Shown in pieces: positions 33,222-34,027 of a stretch of 34,027 bases of DNA. The notes beneath the pieces are model-generated. The model did not search any database. It had not been told where the DNA came from and was given only the letters and a program-made list of their open reading frames with translations. The number at the start of each line of letters is the position of its first letter. Positions within the stretch are counted from its first letter, which is position 1. The DNA is from Cytophagales bacterium (GTDB lineage: Bacteria; Bacteroidota; Bacteroidia; Cytophagales; Cyclobacteriaceae): the NCBI GenBank assembly GCA_003500135.1, contig DNTA01000324.1, positions 1-34,027 on the forward strand, read 5' to 3'. A program made the translations under genes and the position numbers.

Positions 33222-34027
33222 ATGTCCGAACTTACCGAGACCCAAAACATCGACCAGACTGATCAATTAAGTAGCTTTAGAAAGCTCTTTTTATATCCTC
33301 AAGGTAAAATTTACTTTTGCGGCAACTCACTCGGGCTGCAACCAAAAAGCGCAAGGGGTTTTATAGAAAAAGAGATGAAAAAATGGGCTGAGATGGCAGT
33401 GGAAGGTCATTTTGCATCACCCGAGCCATGGGTTGAAATTCACAAGCGCGCCAAACCCGTCCTGCAAAAACTTCTTGGCGCAAATGAGCTCGAAGTTTCA
33501 CCAATGAACAGCCTAACCAACGATCTCCACTTTATGCTTTGGTCTTTTTACCGGCCGAAAGGAAAACGGAATAAAATTTTGATAGAAAGAGGCGCTTTCC
33601 CTTCTGATGCCTATGCAGTGGATGCGCATGCCCAATATCATGGGCTGGATCCCGATGAGGTGATCATAGAAATAGCCCCAGGGCAAAAAAATGAATTGTT
33701 GGATGATCAAAGAATAGTTGAAAAAATATACGAGCTGGGCGATGAGTTGGCTATGGTCATGTTTCCGGGTGTACAATACTACACAGGTCAATTTTTTGAT
33801 CTCAGGGAAATATCGGCTGCGGCTCACCGGGTTGGTGCATATGCCTGCTTTGATTTGGCCCATGCCATCGGCAATGTACCTTTGAATCTTCACGATTGGG
33901 GTGTGGATGCTGCTGTATGGTGCACTTACAAATATTTAAACTCCGGTCCCGGTGCGGTAGCAGGTATGTTTGTGCACGATAAGTATGCTCATGATGAGTC
34001 CATAACACGGCCTGCAGGTTGGTGGGG
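33222..34027 (+). CDS. kynU: Kynureninase, 5' part (cut by window end)
   Basis: The frame from the ATG at 33222 is open to the window edge (268 codons of about 420 expected). The protein is a fold-type I PLP enzyme that splits kynurenine into anthranilate and alanine (or 3-hydroxykynurenine likewise) in tryptophan breakdown. Visible landmarks are IYFCGNSLGLQPK (30-42), VSPMNSLTNDLH (92-103), the cofactor-binding CFDLAHAIGNVPL (209-221) and the PLP lysine Lys237 in WCTYKYLNSGPG. An earlier ATG at 33215 is out of frame and soon stops. It follows the tonB2 terminator and is a separate unit; the promoter is not clear. Other kynurenine genes may lie beyond the window. Confidence 0.94.
   Translation, partial: MSELTETQNIDQTDQLSSFRKLFLYPQGKIYFCGNSLGLQPKSARGFIEKEMKKWAEMAVEGHFASPEPWVEIHKRAKPVLQKLLGANELEVSPMNSLTNDLHFMLWSFYRPKGKRNKILIERGAFPSDAYAVDAHAQYHGLDPDEVIIEIAPGQKNELLDDQRIVEKIYELGDELAMVMFPGVQYYTGQFFDLREISAAAHRVGAYACFDLAHAIGNVPLNLHDWGVDAAVWCTYKYLNSGPGAVAGMFVHDKYAHDESITRPAGWW

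Overview
The window is chromosomal DNA from a member of the phylum Bacteroidota, most likely a gliding or Cytophagales-type marine or soil bacterium. Three things point there. It carries SprA, the outer-membrane translocon of the type IX secretion system, and a secreted protein with a CHU_C-type (T9SS type B) C-terminal sorting domain. Promoters match the Bacteroidota TTG-N17-23-TAnnTTTG pattern. Shine-Dalgarno sequences are almost absent. The region is dense and mostly core genome. I see no insertion sequences, prophage, CRISPR arrays, rRNA or tRNA genes, and no gene-free stretch reaches 300 bases (the longest is 31951-32228, 278 bp).

Left part, mostly minus strand (1-8035): pyruvate dehydrogenase E1 beta (pdhB) as a single-gene unit; an OmpA-like/TPR lipoprotein with its own promoter and terminator; a small plus-strand PspC-domain protein; and a minus-strand run hisS > CHU_C-type secreted protein > ybaB > family 2 glycosyltransferase. 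Centre-left (8157-11063): rpsU > xerC > hpf on the plus strand, with a perfect 16-bp hairpin ending on the xerC start codon, converging through a bidirectional terminator on metK.

Centre (11225-23181), plus strand: crotonase, a Wzx-like flippase and a sugar nucleotidyltransferase, then an overlapping envelope cluster (TPR protein, DUF4292 lipoprotein, EnvC-like degenerate M23 protein), then tatA > gatA > MltD-like lytic transglycosylase > DUF4837 lipoprotein > ruvA, nearly all with gaps of a few bases or overlaps. Right part (23192-34027): sprA (2,396 codons), gcvH, a VanZ-family membrane protein, two tandem TonB paralogues, and the first two thirds of kynureninase, cut by the window edge.

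The shared theme is the cell envelope: protein export across both membranes (TatA, SprA), a T9SS cargo protein, periplasmic wall remodelling (EnvC-like, MltD), surface polysaccharide (flippase, nucleotidyltransferase, glycosyltransferase), and energy supply to the outer membrane (TonB pair). No wholly unknown multi-gene system is evident. The most unusual signals are non-coding: a multi-stem structured leader in front of the second tonB and the hairpin over the xerC start. The degenerate EnvC-like protein, the cytoplasmic extension of the second TonB, and several TTG-started genes are also worth a second look.
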